The notes: a model not told the origin generated them from the sequence alone. A stretch of 43,807 nt of DNA from Nitrospirae bacterium CG2_30_70_394 (GCA_001873295.1 MNYW01000092.1:1-43807); one strand, 5' to 3'; counted from the first letter of the stretch, positions 25,013 through 34,572 are shown. A program made the numbers and translations.

Positions 25013-25249
25013 CGGCGGCGCGGCCGGTGGCCCGTTGCGGGGAGCACGCCGGGCTCTCGACTGGCCCCAGGCGTGGGGTCGGCCGCGCTCCGCGGGCGTC
25101 TGGGAACTTGTCGGCCGGCCAATACCGCTGGCACCTTGGCGGGCGTGGCGCGCGGCCGAGCCGTCGGGCGGACGGGAGTCGATGGGGATCGCCCACGCGG
25201 TTGGATTGCGGGCGGTCGCACTGGGTAAAGCCAATGAACACCAACGGCT

Positions 25250-25350
25250 GCGAATCATGGACGGGGGAGGGCGCGGTCCACGCGGCTTGGGTTGGCGCTT
25301 GGTGCGGTAGACCATTCGCGTTCCTTCGCGTTGATGCGCGTCCATTCGCG
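25250..25350. repeat. repeat block: GCGAATCATGGACGGGGGAGGGCGCGGTCCACG followed by four 10-bp-phased ATTCGCG-like iterons
   Basis: ATTCGCGTTC CTTCGCGTTG ATGCGCGTCC ATTCGCG at 25314-25350. Confidence 0.75.
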
Positions 25351-25469
25351 GCCCGCTTTTGCGCGGGCCCAGCGATCTCATCCCGCACCACGCGCCCTTG
25401 CTTCGACGCACCATGGCGAACGCGACAGCCTTCTTACCCGCCCCGCGACTACCACCAGGAGACTCTCCG

Positions 25470-27428
25470 ATGAGCAGACCACGCCCTGATATGGAGGGGG
25501 ACGGTACGCGCCCCCCTCGCCATCCGGCACAGCTCCGGCTGGCTTCACCCCCCGTGGATGGCGAACTCTCGCCCACCCGTAGACCCTCCGGCGCGTCCCG
25601 CTCCAGAGGGTCTACGGGGGACCATCCCCTCACCGCCACCGCGGATCCGCCCGACAACCGCGACTGGCTCTACCGGCCGCCGCCGGTGCAGCTCAAGACC
25701 GTGATGGCCAAGCCGCGCGGGCTGAAGATCCTCGACCAGGGGACCGAGGGGGCGTGCACCGGCTTCGGCCTTGCCGCGGTGATCAACCTGCTGAATCAGC
25801 GGCGTGGTGCGGCAGTACGGGTGAGCCCGCGCATGCTCTACGAGATGGCGCGCAAGCACGACGAGTGGCCAGGCGAGGCGTACGCCGGCTCGTCATGTCG
25901 CGGGGCGATCAAGGGGTTCGCGCAGATGGGGGTGTGTCGCGACAGCTACTGGCCGTATCGGGACGATCGTCCCGGGGGGCTGACCGTGAAGGCGGCGCGG
26001 GATGCGCGCGCCAACACCATCGGCGCCTACTACCGCCTTGAACATCGGGTGAGCGACTTCCACGCCGCCCTCAACGAGGCCGGGGCGATCTTCTGCTCGG
26101 CCGACGTGCACGATGGCTGGGAGTCGCCGGCGGCGAAGAGTGGCGTCATCCCCCTGCGCTCGACGGTGACCGGTGGCCACGCCTTTGCGATCATCGGCTA
26201 CAACCGCGAGGGGTTTTGGGTGCAGAACTCGTGGGGTCGCACCTGGGGCCAAGGGGGGCTGGCCCTGTGGAGCTACGAGGACTGGCACGCGCACCTCACC
26301 GACGCCTGGGTTCTCAGCCTCGCGTTACCCACGCCACAGATCTGGTGTTTGGGCGAGGCGGAGCGCGCCTCCACGCGCGGTGGCGCCAGCAACACCGGGC
26401 GCGCACCGGCGCGCGGCCAGATCGCCGGCCACTTCATCCACATGGACGACGGCCAGTTCCACGACGCCGGTGACTACTGGAGCAACCTCGCGGACGTGCA
26501 GGCAACCGCGGCCAACCTGGCGGCCAGCACCAAATACGACCACCTGCTGATCTACGCCCACGGCGGCCTCAACAGCCCGAAGGACTCGGCGCGGCGGATC
26601 GCCGCCATGCGCGACGTGTTCAAGGACAATCGCGTCTATCCCCTGCACGTCATGTACGACACCGGGATTTTGGAGGAGATCAAGGACATCGTGGTGGCGC
26701 GCGGCGAGCAGACCGGGGCGCGGGCCGGCGGGGTGAGCGATTGGTGGGACCGGGTGCTGGAGCGGATGACGCGGCGGCTGGGGAGGGCGTTGTGGCGCGA
26801 GATGAAGCTCGGCGCGTGCCGGGGGTTCGAGCACAACAACGCGGGGGTCCAGACCCTGCGCACCTTTGCCCAAGCCCTGCGGGCGGGTGGTGGACTGAAG
26901 CTCAAGGTCCACCTCGCCGGCCATAGCACCGGCGGTATCCTGCTCGCCCACCTGCTCAACGCCCTGGAATCGATCGCCCCGCGCCTGCGCCTATCGACCG
27001 TCAGCCTGCTGGCCCCCGCCGCCTCGGTGGCGCTCTTCAAGAGCCACTACTACCCGCTGCTGGGGGCGACGCGAACGGCGTTCGGCATCGATCAGATGAC
27101 CGTCTACAACATCAGCGACGCGCTGGAGCAAGACGACACCGTCGGGCCGTACGGCAAGTCTCTCCTCTACCTGGTATCGCGCGCCTTTGAAGAGGAGACG
27201 CCCCTGCCGTTGCTCGGGATGCAGCGCTACGCCGAGCCCCTTGCGGCCGAGTGCAATGGCCGCGTCGAGTGGGTGGTCAGCCACGGGCGAGCGAAGCAGG
27301 AGGGGCGCAGCATGAGCACCACGCACGGCGGCTTCGACAACAACCCGGCGACCCTGAACGACATCCTGCGGCGGGTGGTCGGCAAGGAGCCAAAGCGGCT
27401 GTTCACCCCCAACGATCTGAACTACTGA
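25470..27428 (+). CDS. papain-like (C1) cysteine peptidase fused to an alpha/beta-hydrolase (lipase-like) domain
   Basis: DQGTEGACTGFGLAAV, GGHAFAIIGYN, WVQNSWGRTWG; then YAHGGLNSPKDSARRI and LAGHSTGGILLAHLL. Confidence 0.85.
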   Translation: MSRPRPDMEGDGTRPPRHPAQLRLASPPVDGELSPTRRPSGASRSRGSTGDHPLTATADPPDNRDWLYRPPPVQLKTVMAKPRGLKILDQGTEGACTGFGLAAVINLLNQRRGAAVRVSPRMLYEMARKHDEWPGEAYAGSSCRGAIKGFAQMGVCRDSYWPYRDDRPGGLTVKAARDARANTIGAYYRLEHRVSDFHAALNEAGAIFCSADVHDGWESPAAKSGVIPLRSTVTGGHAFAIIGYNREGFWVQNSWGRTWGQGGLALWSYEDWHAHLTDAWVLSLALPTPQIWCLGEAERASTRGGASNTGRAPARGQIAGHFIHMDDGQFHDAGDYWSNLADVQATAANLAASTKYDHLLIYAHGGLNSPKDSARRIAAMRDVFKDNRVYPLHVMYDTGILEEIKDIVVARGEQTGARAGGVSDWWDRVLERMTRRLGRALWREMKLGACRGFEHNNAGVQTLRTFAQALRAGGGLKLKVHLAGHSTGGILLAHLLNALESIAPRLRLSTVSLLAPAASVALFKSHYYPLLGATRTAFGIDQMTVYNISDALEQDDTVGPYGKSLLYLVSRAFEEETPLPLLGMQRYAEPLAAECNGRVEWVVSHGRAKQEGRSMSTTHGGFDNNPATLNDILRRVVGKEPKRLFTPNDLNY

Positions 27429-27439
27429 GAGGTGGACCC

Positions 27440-28009
27440 ATGGCCGATTTTGCCGCTGCCCTCGCCCTCGTGCTGATCCACGAGGGGGGCTATGCGAACG
27501 ACCCGGACGATCGCGGCGGGGAGACCTACCGTGGCATCGCCCGCCGCTTCCATCCCGACTGGCCCGGCTGGTCGCGGGTGGACGCTCTTTCGCGGCGTCC
27601 CGGTTTCCCGCGTTCCCTGGAGACGGACCCGCGCCTAGCAGCGGCGGTGGCCGCGTTCTATCGCGACCTCTACTGGGATCAGTTCCAGGGCGACGCCCTG
27701 CCGGATCAACGACTCGCCGAAGAGCTGTTCGACACGGCGGTGAACCTCGGGGTCCGGCGCGCGGTGCGCTTTCTGCAGGAGGCGCTGAACCTGCTCAACC
27801 GCAATCAGCGCACCTACGCCGACTTGGTGGTGGACGGCTGGCTCGGGGAGAAGAGCCTCGCCGCCTTGGCGCTGGTGAGCGCGGCGGATGGCGACGCGCG
27901 CTTCGTGGTGAAGCTGATCAACGCCCTGCAGGCGGCGCACTACCTCGACGTGATGCGCCACGACCCGACCCAGGAGAAGTTCGCCCGCGGCTGGCTCTCC
28001 CGGACGTAG
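27440..28009 (+). CDS. GH108-type N-acetylmuramidase / peptidoglycan hydrolase
   Basis: LIHEGGYANDPDDRGGETYRGIARR, FYRDLYWDQF, FDTAVNLGVRRAVRFLQEALN. Confidence 0.85.
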   Translation: MADFAAALALVLIHEGGYANDPDDRGGETYRGIARRFHPDWPGWSRVDALSRRPGFPRSLETDPRLAAAVAAFYRDLYWDQFQGDALPDQRLAEELFDTAVNLGVRRAVRFLQEALNLLNRNQRTYADLVVDGWLGEKSLAALALVSAADGDARFVVKLINALQAAHYLDVMRHDPTQEKFARGWLSRT

Positions 28010-28111
28010 GCGCCTTCCGGACTGGCAACACGGGGATCGGCGCCGAACGGCTGAGTTGGGGGCGACCCCCGGTGGGTGAAGGGCATTGGAAAATGGTTTT
28101 TGGATCTCGCC

Positions 28112-28240
28112 GCGAATCACTGCGAATGGGCGCGAATCCTGGAGGGGGAGGGTGCGGCCCACGTGCGCGGCGGGCGCTGCGCCGCCGGCAAGCGCCAGCG
28201 GTGCCTCGTGCAGTGCGGCCCACGTGCGCGGCGGGCGCTG
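28112..28240. repeat. three 10-bp-phased GCGAAT iterons, then GCGAATCCTGGAGGGGGAGGGTGCGGCCCACGTG..., with a 28-bp exact direct repeat (28152-28179 and 28213-28240, period 61)
   Basis: GCGAAT at 28112, 28122, 28132; repeat GTGCGGCCCACGTGCGCGGCGGGCGCTG twice, 33-nt intervening sequence. Confidence 0.8.
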
Positions 28241-28451
28241 GCTCCGCCTGGAAGGTGGGTGGTCCCGCTTGGCTCGGTCTGCCTTGGGGGTAAGTGCGTC
28301 CTCGGCCTGCGGGAAGGAGAGCCACCGGTAACGCCGGCCGAGCCCAACGCTTCGCGTGGATGCGCCTCCCTTGGTGGCCAGCCCTTCAAGTCCGGCAGAT
28401 TTCTCGGCGCCGGTCGGAGTTGGGCGATCGCGGGGAGCGCCGGCAGCCGCC

Positions 28452-30668
28452 CTACGGCGCGGCGGGGGGCGGGGTCACCGACGTGGGTGGGGTGGGGCTG
28501 GCGTGGTGGGCAGCCGGGGCGTGGTCGCCGAGGAGGTGGGTGCTGGTGAGCTGGTCGAGGGGCAGCCAGGGATCGAGACGGCCGGCGTACCACAGCCCGC
28601 CCAAAACCAGCACGGCCACGACGAAGAGATAGCTCTTCCACGGTCGCCGCTTGTCTGCGAACGGGTCCGCCAGGGAGCGCTCGGCGCCGGCGGGCAGCTT
28701 GGCAACGCCGGTGAGGGCGGCGCCAAACGGGACATTCAAGCGCGCCTTGGTGTTGATCGCCCAACCGTTCGCATCGAGGATCGGACCGAGGTTGCGCCGG
28801 CGCAGCTTCAGCCAGGCAAGGAGCATGGAGGGGCCCGAGATCGCCAGCCAGACGGCGGCGATGACCACCGGGTATTGCCACACCGCCAGCTCCATCAGCC
28901 CGGTGGCGACGCTCGCGATCGCCGTGCCGATCGCGCCCACCGCAACCCCCAGGGCGGCGACCGTGCCGACGTCGATCTTCTTCGCCTTGGCCGCCTCGGG
29001 CGCCGCCTTGTCCGCCGCACCCACCGTCGTGGCGACCTGGGTCATCTTGCTGATGGAGGGGGCCTCGGCCGCGGCGGCGCGCTTGCTGACCTGCTCCTCG
29101 ATCATCCGCACCAGCTTCTTGTAGGGCAGCCAGAACGCCTCGCGCAGGCCGATCGGGTTGGCGACGATCCGGGTGATGGTCGCGTCCCAGTCGCAACCTT
29201 GGCGGTCGTAGAAGACGCCATTGCGGCCCACCATCAGGTTGTCCGAGTCGCCGTCGGTGAACACCGCGACGATCGACCGCTTCTGCCCGCCGGGGCGGGA
29301 GAGGTCGCAGTAGGCGAGGTAGGCGCCGGCGAGGCCGGCAAGGGTCGCGTGCTTGGCGGCGTCGGCCACCTCGATGCACAGGGTGCAGCCACGCGCGTCG
29401 AGATACAGGGTCCCGGCCTGAAAGACGGCCCCGCGGCGGCCATAGAAGTCGGCGAAGTTCACGTAGTTCGCCAGCACCTTCCCCAGGTCGCGCTGGAAGC
29501 GCACCAACTTCTCTACCGCCGCAATCTGCGCGTACTCCGGCGCCAGGGCGGCGTCTTGCTGGATCAGGGCGGTGATGGCGTCACGGGCTGGACCGGCGAG
29601 CAACTCGTGAAGGCGCGCCGTACCGAGCTGCGCCACCGCGCTGGCCGGCTTGGCCGCCTGCCACGCCACGAAGGGGGCGAGCTTCGCCTGCACCGCCGAC
29701 CAGTCCGCCTCGCTCAGGGCGTCGCGTTCGCCCAACAGGGGGGCGATCGCCTGGCTGGCAAGGGTCGCGATGGCTCCCGTCCACGCCGGATTGAGGCCAT
29801 CGGTTAGGGGCAGGGGCGCGTCCGGCACGATCTTGGCCAGGACCAGGGTGGCGATCTCCGCGCTGGCAAGGGTCAGCTCCTTGGCCGCCAGGGCGAGGTA
29901 GTCCTTCTCCGAGAGATTGAGGGCGGCGGTCGCCCGGCCATCGAAGGTAGCCAGGCGAAGCCGCGCGAAGTAATCGTCCACCTTCCCCCGCACCGCTTCG
30001 ACCGCCGCTGCCGCCGCCGCGGTCGCCTCCTCCCCGAGGGGGGCGAGCCCCGGGTCCGCCGCCCGCGCCGCCCAGGCGCAATGGGCCGCGGCCTGGGTGA
30101 AGAAGGCGTCAAGCGTCACCTGATCCACCCCCACCTTGCCGCTCCGGTCGGGCTGCCCGCCGAGGGTGGCGATGATCTCCGTGATCGCTTGGCGCGTCGC
30201 CGGGTCGTCCGCGGATTCGGGCACGACGACCCCGTCGCCGTTGAACTGGGTGGTGGCGAAGATCGTGGCCGTGTCCGCCACGTCCGCCAGGGTGATGGCA
30301 GAGGCGTCCCCCTTGCCCAGCTCCGCCAGGACGCGCCTTGCCGCGGCCAGAATCCCCGGCTCTTGGATCGCAGCCAGGGCCACGCCATCGCCGCCACGCA
30401 ACACGTCACCCACGTCCCGCAAGGCGCCGGCCACCCACTGGACCGCGGCGATGAGCTCTGGCGGGCGGATCCGGCCGTCGTGGTCCGTGTCGATCAGGTC
30501 CGCGGTCTTGGGGTCGAGCTCGATGCCACGACTGGGCATGGCCAGGGCGACCCACAGCTTGGGGTCGAGCTCGCCAAGGTGGGCGAGGTCGGCGCCGTCG
30601 CGGAACATGACCTGATCGACCCCGCCGGCACGAAAGAACTTCCAACGATGGGGTGCTGGGGTCTCCAT
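28452..30668 (-). CDS. EF-hand-containing membrane protein of unknown function
   Basis: METPAPHRWKFFRAGGVDQV...; EF-hand DTDHDGRIRPPE and FNGDGVVVPES; C-terminal transmembrane segments. Confidence 0.75.
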   Translation of the reverse strand: METPAPHRWKFFRAGGVDQVMFRDGADLAHLGELDPKLWVALAMPSRGIELDPKTADLIDTDHDGRIRPPELIAAVQWVAGALRDVGDVLRGGDGVALAAIQEPGILAAARRVLAELGKGDASAITLADVADTATIFATTQFNGDGVVVPESADDPATRQAITEIIATLGGQPDRSGKVGVDQVTLDAFFTQAAAHCAWAARAADPGLAPLGEEATAAAAAAVEAVRGKVDDYFARLRLATFDGRATAALNLSEKDYLALAAKELTLASAEIATLVLAKIVPDAPLPLTDGLNPAWTGAIATLASQAIAPLLGERDALSEADWSAVQAKLAPFVAWQAAKPASAVAQLGTARLHELLAGPARDAITALIQQDAALAPEYAQIAAVEKLVRFQRDLGKVLANYVNFADFYGRRGAVFQAGTLYLDARGCTLCIEVADAAKHATLAGLAGAYLAYCDLSRPGGQKRSIVAVFTDGDSDNLMVGRNGVFYDRQGCDWDATITRIVANPIGLREAFWLPYKKLVRMIEEQVSKRAAAAEAPSISKMTQVATTVGAADKAAPEAAKAKKIDVGTVAALGVAVGAIGTAIASVATGLMELAVWQYPVVIAAVWLAISGPSMLLAWLKLRRRNLGPILDANGWAINTKARLNVPFGAALTGVAKLPAGAERSLADPFADKRRPWKSYLFVVAVLVLGGLWYAGRLDPWLPLDQLTSTHLLGDHAPAAHHASPTPPTSVTPPPAAP

Positions 30669-30941
30669 CCCGATTCTCCTCCTGCGAAGTCCCCACCACA
30701 GGGAGTGGCACCCATTATTCCGAATGGGGTGGAAAGTTCCACACGATACCAGCATCGTGCCATAGCGCTCCCGCACCGCCGCGCCCACGGCGACGACGGT
30801 TGCCCGCGCACCACGTCCGCCACCGTGCCGCGGGCGGCGGGATGGCGCATGGCGGCGATTCTGTCGCCGTGGTTTCGTTGCACTGGGTGAGCCACACTGG
30901 CCCGGCCAGCGAGGGGAGCCACCCTCCCCACATTCCTGCCC

Positions 30942-32129
30942 ATGGTTGCGATCGATAGTGATTCCGCGCCCGTAGCTACGGCGATCGCGGACCTCCTCGC
31001 CGTGGTTGAACGCCATGGTGGCCGGTTCGATGACCGACTGCGGATCCGCAGTCGCGGAGGCGAGCTCAGCGTCCACATCCAGGTGGAGGGGACGATGGGC
31101 GCACCCGCCCCTAGGATCATCCAGCTCCCCCCCGCGTGTTTGCTGCCCGTGGAGGCCTTTCACCTCACCGTCGCCGGGGACGACATCGTGGTTGTGGACC
31201 ACGATCCCGACCTATCCCCGGCCCGCCAAGGGATCATGCAGGCGGTCGTGGAGGTGTGGAATCTCACCCGCAAGATCCCCCACCACCGCTTCTCGAACCC
31301 CGCCTGGCTTCAGCACGTATCCCCCGCGCTCTATCGCCGGCTGAGCGCAGGACGCCACCCGCCGGCCACCCCCGCCCCGTCGCGCAACGATCCCCTGGTC
31401 GACAACCTGCTCGACACCCGCACCCTCGTCTATCGCCTCGACCCCACCTCCGACCGCCACACCCAGGTGATCATGCCGGTGATTGATTTCCTCAACCACC
31501 ATCCATTCGCGGCGCCATACCTGAGCGAGGCGGACGGGCCACACAACCACGTCCTTGCCGTCCAGGAGTTCTGCCCAGATCCCCAGAGCTGCGAGTGCTA
31601 CGCGCGGTACGGGATCTACGACGGCTACGACACCTTCCTGCACTACGGCTTCGTCGCCCGCGAGACCCCCTTCGTGATCTCGATTCCGCTGCACCTGGAC
31701 CTGCCCCCCCTGGGCAAGCTGACGGTCCACGCCTACAGCGGCCGGGCCCCGGACCAACAACTACCCAAGGCGATCGCGGACCTGGCCTTCTACCTCCCCG
31801 CCTTCACCGTCGACCGGGCGCACCACTCGGCGGAGGTTGGCTATCTGATGATCCCGCAGGGCAACGCCCCGCGCGCCCTACGGCGGGTCTTGGCGGTGAT
31901 CCTCCACGCGATCGAGCCGCGCCTCAACGACGCGAAAATCGCCACCATCGTCGAGGCCATCGAACCTGAAATCCTCGCGCGCAATGTCGAGTTCTACCAA
32001 GACCTCCGGCGCGACCTGGAGGAATACGCCGTCCCGCCGGGGTTTCGTTCGGTCGTCGACGGAGCGCGCGCGATGGCAGACCTCCAGCTTGAGAAACTAC
32101 GGCGCTACCCCTTCTTTGCAGCCCGGTAA
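30942..32129 (+). CDS. SET-domain-like protein (LSMT/SETD3-type architecture)
   Basis: VIMPVIDFLNHHPFAAPY and ECYARYGIYDGYDTFLHYGFVARETPFVISIPL resemble SET motifs DxxNH and YG..N..LL..YGFV. Confidence 0.65.
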   Translation: MVAIDSDSAPVATAIADLLAVVERHGGRFDDRLRIRSRGGELSVHIQVEGTMGAPAPRIIQLPPACLLPVEAFHLTVAGDDIVVVDHDPDLSPARQGIMQAVVEVWNLTRKIPHHRFSNPAWLQHVSPALYRRLSAGRHPPATPAPSRNDPLVDNLLDTRTLVYRLDPTSDRHTQVIMPVIDFLNHHPFAAPYLSEADGPHNHVLAVQEFCPDPQSCECYARYGIYDGYDTFLHYGFVARETPFVISIPLHLDLPPLGKLTVHAYSGRAPDQQLPKAIADLAFYLPAFTVDRAHHSAEVGYLMIPQGNAPRALRRVLAVILHAIEPRLNDAKIATIVEAIEPEILARNVEFYQDLRRDLEEYAVPPGFRSVVDGARAMADLQLEKLRRYPFFAAR

Positions 32130-32321
32130 CTGCCAGGTTGTTTGCGCCGGCTTCGCCCTCGTTGGCCGCGCCACGGGCGGAGCGCAATGGGGTCATGGCG
32201 CCTTGGTGTTGTGTCGCCGATCGGGCCGTGCACACTGCGCGGCCACGGCCGCCGGCAAGCTTCGCGCGCGGAGGTCGTGAATGAAGGGGGTGGGAGAGTC
32301 GGACCCCTTCCGGGGGCAACG

Positions 32322-33251
32322 ATGACGATGGCCAACGATCTCTTGCATCCCCGCCAGGGGCGCGCGGGCGCCCCGTCGCGCCGCCATTGGGTCGCACTGC
32401 ATCTTCTCCTCGGCTTGACCCTACTCGCGGTCGGGGTACCGGCGGCGGTGGCGACGGTCGCCATCCCACCGCTCACCGGGCGGGTGGTGGACGCGGCCGC
32501 GATGCTCTCGCCGCGGGCGGAGCAGGCGATCGACCGGGAGCTCGCTCAGTTGGAGCAAAGCGACTCGACCCAGGTGGTGGTCCTCACCCTTGCGACTCTC
32601 GCCGGCGAGGACCTCGAATCTTTTGCCCTGCGTGTGGCCCACGACACCTACCACCTCGGCCAACAGGGCAAGGACAACGGCGTCCTCTTGTTGGTGGTGC
32701 GGGATGACCACCAGATCCGCATCGAGGTCGGCCGCGGCCTCGAGGGGGTCCTCACCGATCTCCTCGCCGGCCGGATCATCGATCGCGTGATGACGCCGCG
32801 CTTTCGCGCCGGGGACTTCGCGGGCGGGATCAAAGCCGGGGTAGAGGCGATCGGCCAGGCGGTGCGCGGCGAGTTCAAGGCGCCCGCGGCGGGTGGCCGC
32901 AGCCACCGCGGGCGCGGCTCCGATGTGCTCTTCGGCCTCCTCTTGCTGCCCGCCATCCTCGGCCGCGGCGGCCTGCTTCTCGGCCTCATCGGCGGCGCGA
33001 TGGTTGGGCCGCTCATGGTCCTGCTCGCCTTCCCCCCCTTCTCTCTCATCAAGGCGGCGGTGGCGGCAGTTGCGTGCGGGCTCCTCGGGGCGGTGGCTGG
33101 CGCCCTGTTCGGGGGGCGGCGCAGCGGGATGGGGTTCGGCTACCCCGGCGCCTTCGGCTCCACCCGGATGGGCGGCGGTTTCGGTGGCTTCGGTGGCTTC
33201 TCGGGCGGCGGCGGCGGCTTTGGCGGTGGCGGCGCCTCGGGGGGGTGGTGA
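32322..33251 (+). CDS. TPM-domain (YgcG-like) membrane protein with Gly/Phe-rich tail
   Basis: GRVVDAAAMLSPRAEQAIDRELAQLEQSDSTQVVVLTL...NGVLLLVVRDDHQIRIEVGRGLEGVLTD; tail GGGFGGFGGFSGGGGGFGGGGASGGW. Confidence 0.88.
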   Translation: MTMANDLLHPRQGRAGAPSRRHWVALHLLLGLTLLAVGVPAAVATVAIPPLTGRVVDAAAMLSPRAEQAIDRELAQLEQSDSTQVVVLTLATLAGEDLESFALRVAHDTYHLGQQGKDNGVLLLVVRDDHQIRIEVGRGLEGVLTDLLAGRIIDRVMTPRFRAGDFAGGIKAGVEAIGQAVRGEFKAPAAGGRSHRGRGSDVLFGLLLLPAILGRGGLLLGLIGGAMVGPLMVLLAFPPFSLIKAAVAAVACGLLGAVAGALFGGRRSGMGFGYPGAFGSTRMGGGFGGFGGFSGGGGGFGGGGASGGW

Positions 33252-33252
33252 G

Positions 33253-33885
33253 ATGGCGACGACTCCCGAGCTCTTGAGCCGTGCCGCCCAGGGACGCATC
33301 GCCGGCGCGGTGGCGGCGGCAGAGCAAGCTACCTCCGGCGAGATTGTGGTCACCGTCGTCCCCGAGTCCAACCCGTACCCGCGCGCCGAGCTCCTCGCGG
33401 CCCTGATCGCCGGGGTGGCCGTTGGCCTCGCCGTCACCCTCGCCACCGGCTCCGAGTCGCTTTTCCGCTTCCTGCCCACGGCGCTCGCCGCCACCGTGGT
33501 CGCCCTCGGTGCCGTCCGCCGCTGGCCGGTCCTCAAGCGTCCGTTTGTCTCCCCGTGGATCCGCAAGGAGGAGGTGCACCAGCGGGCAATCCAGGCCTTC
33601 TTCGACCACCGCCTCTACCAAACCGCCGAGGCCACCGGTGTCCTCCTCTTTCTGTCGCTCTTCGAGCGGCGGGTGGAGCTCCTCGCCGACCAGGGGATCG
33701 ACACGCGCGTCCCCCGCGGGAGCTGGGACGCGATCGTCGCCGAGCTCACCACCGGACTGCGGCGCGGCGTCGTGGTCGAAGCCACGGTGGCGGCGGTGGA
33801 GCAGATCGGCGCCCTCCTCGCCACCCACGCCCCACCGCGCGCCGGCGACACCAACGAACTCCCCGACGGACCGCGGCTCGGGTAG
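33253..33885 (+). CDS. second TPM-domain protein (short, two transmembrane segments)
   Basis: AAEQATSGEIVVTVVPES...LFLSLFERRVELLADQGIDTRVPRGSWD. Confidence 0.8.
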   Translation: MATTPELLSRAAQGRIAGAVAAAEQATSGEIVVTVVPESNPYPRAELLAALIAGVAVGLAVTLATGSESLFRFLPTALAATVVALGAVRRWPVLKRPFVSPWIRKEEVHQRAIQAFFDHRLYQTAEATGVLLFLSLFERRVELLADQGIDTRVPRGSWDAIVAELTTGLRRGVVVEATVAAVEQIGALLATHAPPRAGDTNELPDGPRLG

Positions 33886-33914
33886 CCCGAAGGGAGCGGC
33901 AGGTTCCCTTCGGG
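33886..33914. terminator. intrinsic-terminator-like hairpin, 10-bp perfect stem
   Basis: CCCGAAGGGA-GCGGCAGGT-TCCCTTCGGG immediately after the TPM gene stop. Confidence 0.6.
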
Positions 33915-33917
33915 CTC

Positions 33918-34093
33918 GGAGCCTGTCGGACTTTGTCCCGATCGATTGCAGCGCGCGGACCCATGCTCGGATCGTGAGCCAGGGCGCGTGCGCCCTTCTT
34001 CGTCGCCTCGCCCCACGTAGCTCTACGAACGGGTCGATCCGGACTCGCGCTCGCTTCTCCTCGGCACACGATCGACCAAGTCGGACAGGCTCC
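33918..34093. repeat. palindromic TIR element copy 4 (176 bp), intergenic
   Basis: GGAGCCTGTCGGACTTTGTCCCGATCGATTG...CGATCGACCAAGTCGGACAGGCTCC. Confidence 0.9.
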
Positions 34094-34338
34094 GAGACCC
34101 CACGGTGCGGGACATGCCGTACCGCCGGCGGGTGGGCGCCCGTCCACGTTCCACGAGGAAAGACGCCACCCGGAACCGCATCGGGTCACGACAGGGGGCG
34201 CGTGCGCCCGCCATCCACGGGGTGGCCGAGAGGATCCGGGCCACCATGCCGGCCGGTGGATCTGGGCCCCATGGTTGCACCGCGCCGGTCAGGCGGAGGT
34301 CAACCCGCCGGGCGCTGCGTCCCGCGCCCCTGCTGATC

Positions 34339-34572
34339 TCACGCAGGCAGGCGGAGGAACTCCTTCATCGTCCGCATGAGGGTGGCAAAGTGGTCCGGGT
34401 TGCCGAGGTTGAGGCGGTACTCGTTGATCACGATCACCCGCTGTGCCTCCCATTCTTTCCAGCAGGCGGCACAGGTGTGGGCGAGGAGCTTCGTGCCGAG
34501 GGCGCCGCCGAAGTCGCAGGTGGTCATTGGCGCGGCGCTCTGGCCGCAACGGCTACAGGTGATGGTGGACAT
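34339..34572 (-). CDS. YggX-family (Fe-S/iron trafficking) domain with N-terminal CxxC segment
   Basis: MSTITCSRCGQSAAPMTTCDFGGALGTKLLAHTCAACWKEWEAQRVIVINEYRLNLGNPDHFATLMRTMKEFL. Confidence 0.75.
   Translation of the reverse strand: MSTITCSRCGQSAAPMTTCDFGGALGTKLLAHTCAACWKEWEAQRVIVINEYRLNLGNPDHFATLMRTMKEFLRLPA

Noticed and set aside
33160-33250. GGC/TTC-rich tandem sequence
   Set aside because: Encodes the usual Gly/Phe-rich tail of TPM-domain proteins
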